Below are positions 5,592 to 5,978 of a stretch of 5,978 nucleotides of DNA, one piece after another. The stretch's first letter is position 1, and each line of letters starts with the position of its first letter. Source of the stretch: Nitrospirota bacterium (lineage in GTDB: Bacteria > Nitrospirota > CAKKRA01 > 9FT-COMBO-42-15); assembly GCA_023248415.1 (NCBI GenBank), contig JAHFEP010000183.1, positions 1 to 5,978 of the forward strand, given 5' to 3'. A program made the translations under genes and the position numbers. Below the pieces are notes generated by a model. The model made no database searches and was not told the origin of the DNA. It worked only from the letters and a program-made list of their open reading frames with translations.

Positions 5592-5978
5592 TTAGGATAG
5601 AATGGTTGGTGGTTTTTCTAAGGAAAAATCGTATATCTGAGACGGTATAATTGTTTTCTCCTCAGATAAGGAAAAGATAGTCAAATTATCATCAAAGGTG
5701 TATTTACTGAGAAGATATGGGTCAATCTGCGTTCCTGCCTGTGTTGTTGGGGTGTCATGGCAGTTCATAGGAACTATCTTACATTGAAATAAATCCGAAA
5801 GCTTCTTCTTTTTTGCCTCCTTTGAATGAAGTGGACAAGGTATATCTTTTTTTGCTGTATCATCAGCCATTACAGAAAGGTTACAGAAAAGGTTGCAGGT
5901 CGGCAGCCCTTCGCCATTATAATTAGAACTTATAATAGCAGCGGCAACCGGACTGGCAATATTTAGGATTAATATTGC
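5592..5978 (-). CDS. Secreted Cys/His/Lys-rich protein, unrecognised, 5' end outside the window
   Basis: The frame is open from the right edge to the TAA at 5594-5592, giving 128 visible residues. The first visible residues (ILILNIASPVAAA) look like the core and end of a signal peptide. An internal ATG at 5870 would give a 92-residue protein without signal, but no ribosome site precedes it, so I prefer a start beyond 5978. Cys residues occur at visible positions 28, 32, 48, 66 and 73, within TCNLFC, CPLH and MNCHD, separated by a Lys-rich stretch (53-59). The C-terminal half has no Cys and is Thr/Ile/Leu/Ser-rich. The layout recalls short exported Cys/His proteins found near metal or cytochrome genes, but I cannot name a family. 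It is separated by 259 nt from the barrel gene, so it may or may not share its promoter. Confidence 0.6.
   Translation of the reverse strand, partial: AILILNIASPVAAAIISSNYNGEGLPTCNLFCNLSVMADDTAKKDIPCPLHSKEAKKKKLSDLFQCKIVPMNCHDTPTTQAGTQIDPYLLSKYTFDDNLTIFSLSEEKTIIPSQIYDFSLEKPPTILS

Noticed and set aside
5592..5870. Cys-rich gene starting at the ATG at 5870
   Set aside because: No ribosome site precedes it and the frame continues upstream into a signal-peptide-like sequence up to the window edge, so an earlier start is preferred.

Overview
All supported genes in this window lie on the minus strand, so the locus reads from right to left. Six genes have a recognisable family or fold and one is an unrecognised secreted protein. 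The organism is Gram-negative: there are two outer-membrane beta-barrel proteins, lipoproteins and a periplasmic thioredoxin. The AT-leaning codon use and the dispersed palindrome beginning GTCATTGCGAG remind me of uncultivated sediment or groundwater lineages such as Nitrospirota or Desulfobacterota. That placement is from memory of similar sequences and is weak.

Layout in transcription order. (1) 5978-5592: the 3' part of a secreted Cys/His/Lys-rich protein I do not recognise; its start lies beyond the window. (2) 5591-5333: a gap holding a 9-bp-arm palindrome, a hairpin repeat and a decayed half copy of the dispersed palindrome. (3) 5332-4319: a transporter-like outer-membrane barrel with a Cys cluster after the signal peptide and Met/His-rich segments. 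(4) A 78-bp palindromic dispersed repeat at 4232-4309. (5) 4210-2840: a lipoprotein with about seven FG-GAP blades and a Gly8-Asp-Asp-His-Gln-His tail. (6) 2810-1752: a c-type cytochrome with two CxxCH sites and one degenerate third site. (7) 1738-1241: a TlpA/ResA-type thioredoxin. (8) 1244-1029: a DUF4266 small lipoprotein ending GGGGCGCN. (9) 1042-1: a DUF3570 outer-membrane protein, cut by the left edge.

The last four genes are tightly packed (29 nt, 13 nt, a 4-nt overlap and a 14-nt overlap) and are very probably one translation-coupled operon; the barrel and FG-GAP genes probably belong to it too. From memory, TlpA, DUF4266 and DUF3570 genes often sit together with an ApbE flavin transferase gene, which would be expected just left of position 1. 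The DUF3570 protein contains DAVSGAT, which closely resembles the sequence that ApbE flavinylates in NqrC/RnfG proteins. My main hypothesis is that the locus encodes an envelope redox system: a cytochrome and a thiol reductase in the periplasm, a Cys-tailed lipoprotein, a possibly flavinylated outer-membrane barrel, and a second barrel with a surface or periplasmic propeller lipoprotein. The protein families are well supported by the sequence; the joint function is inference.
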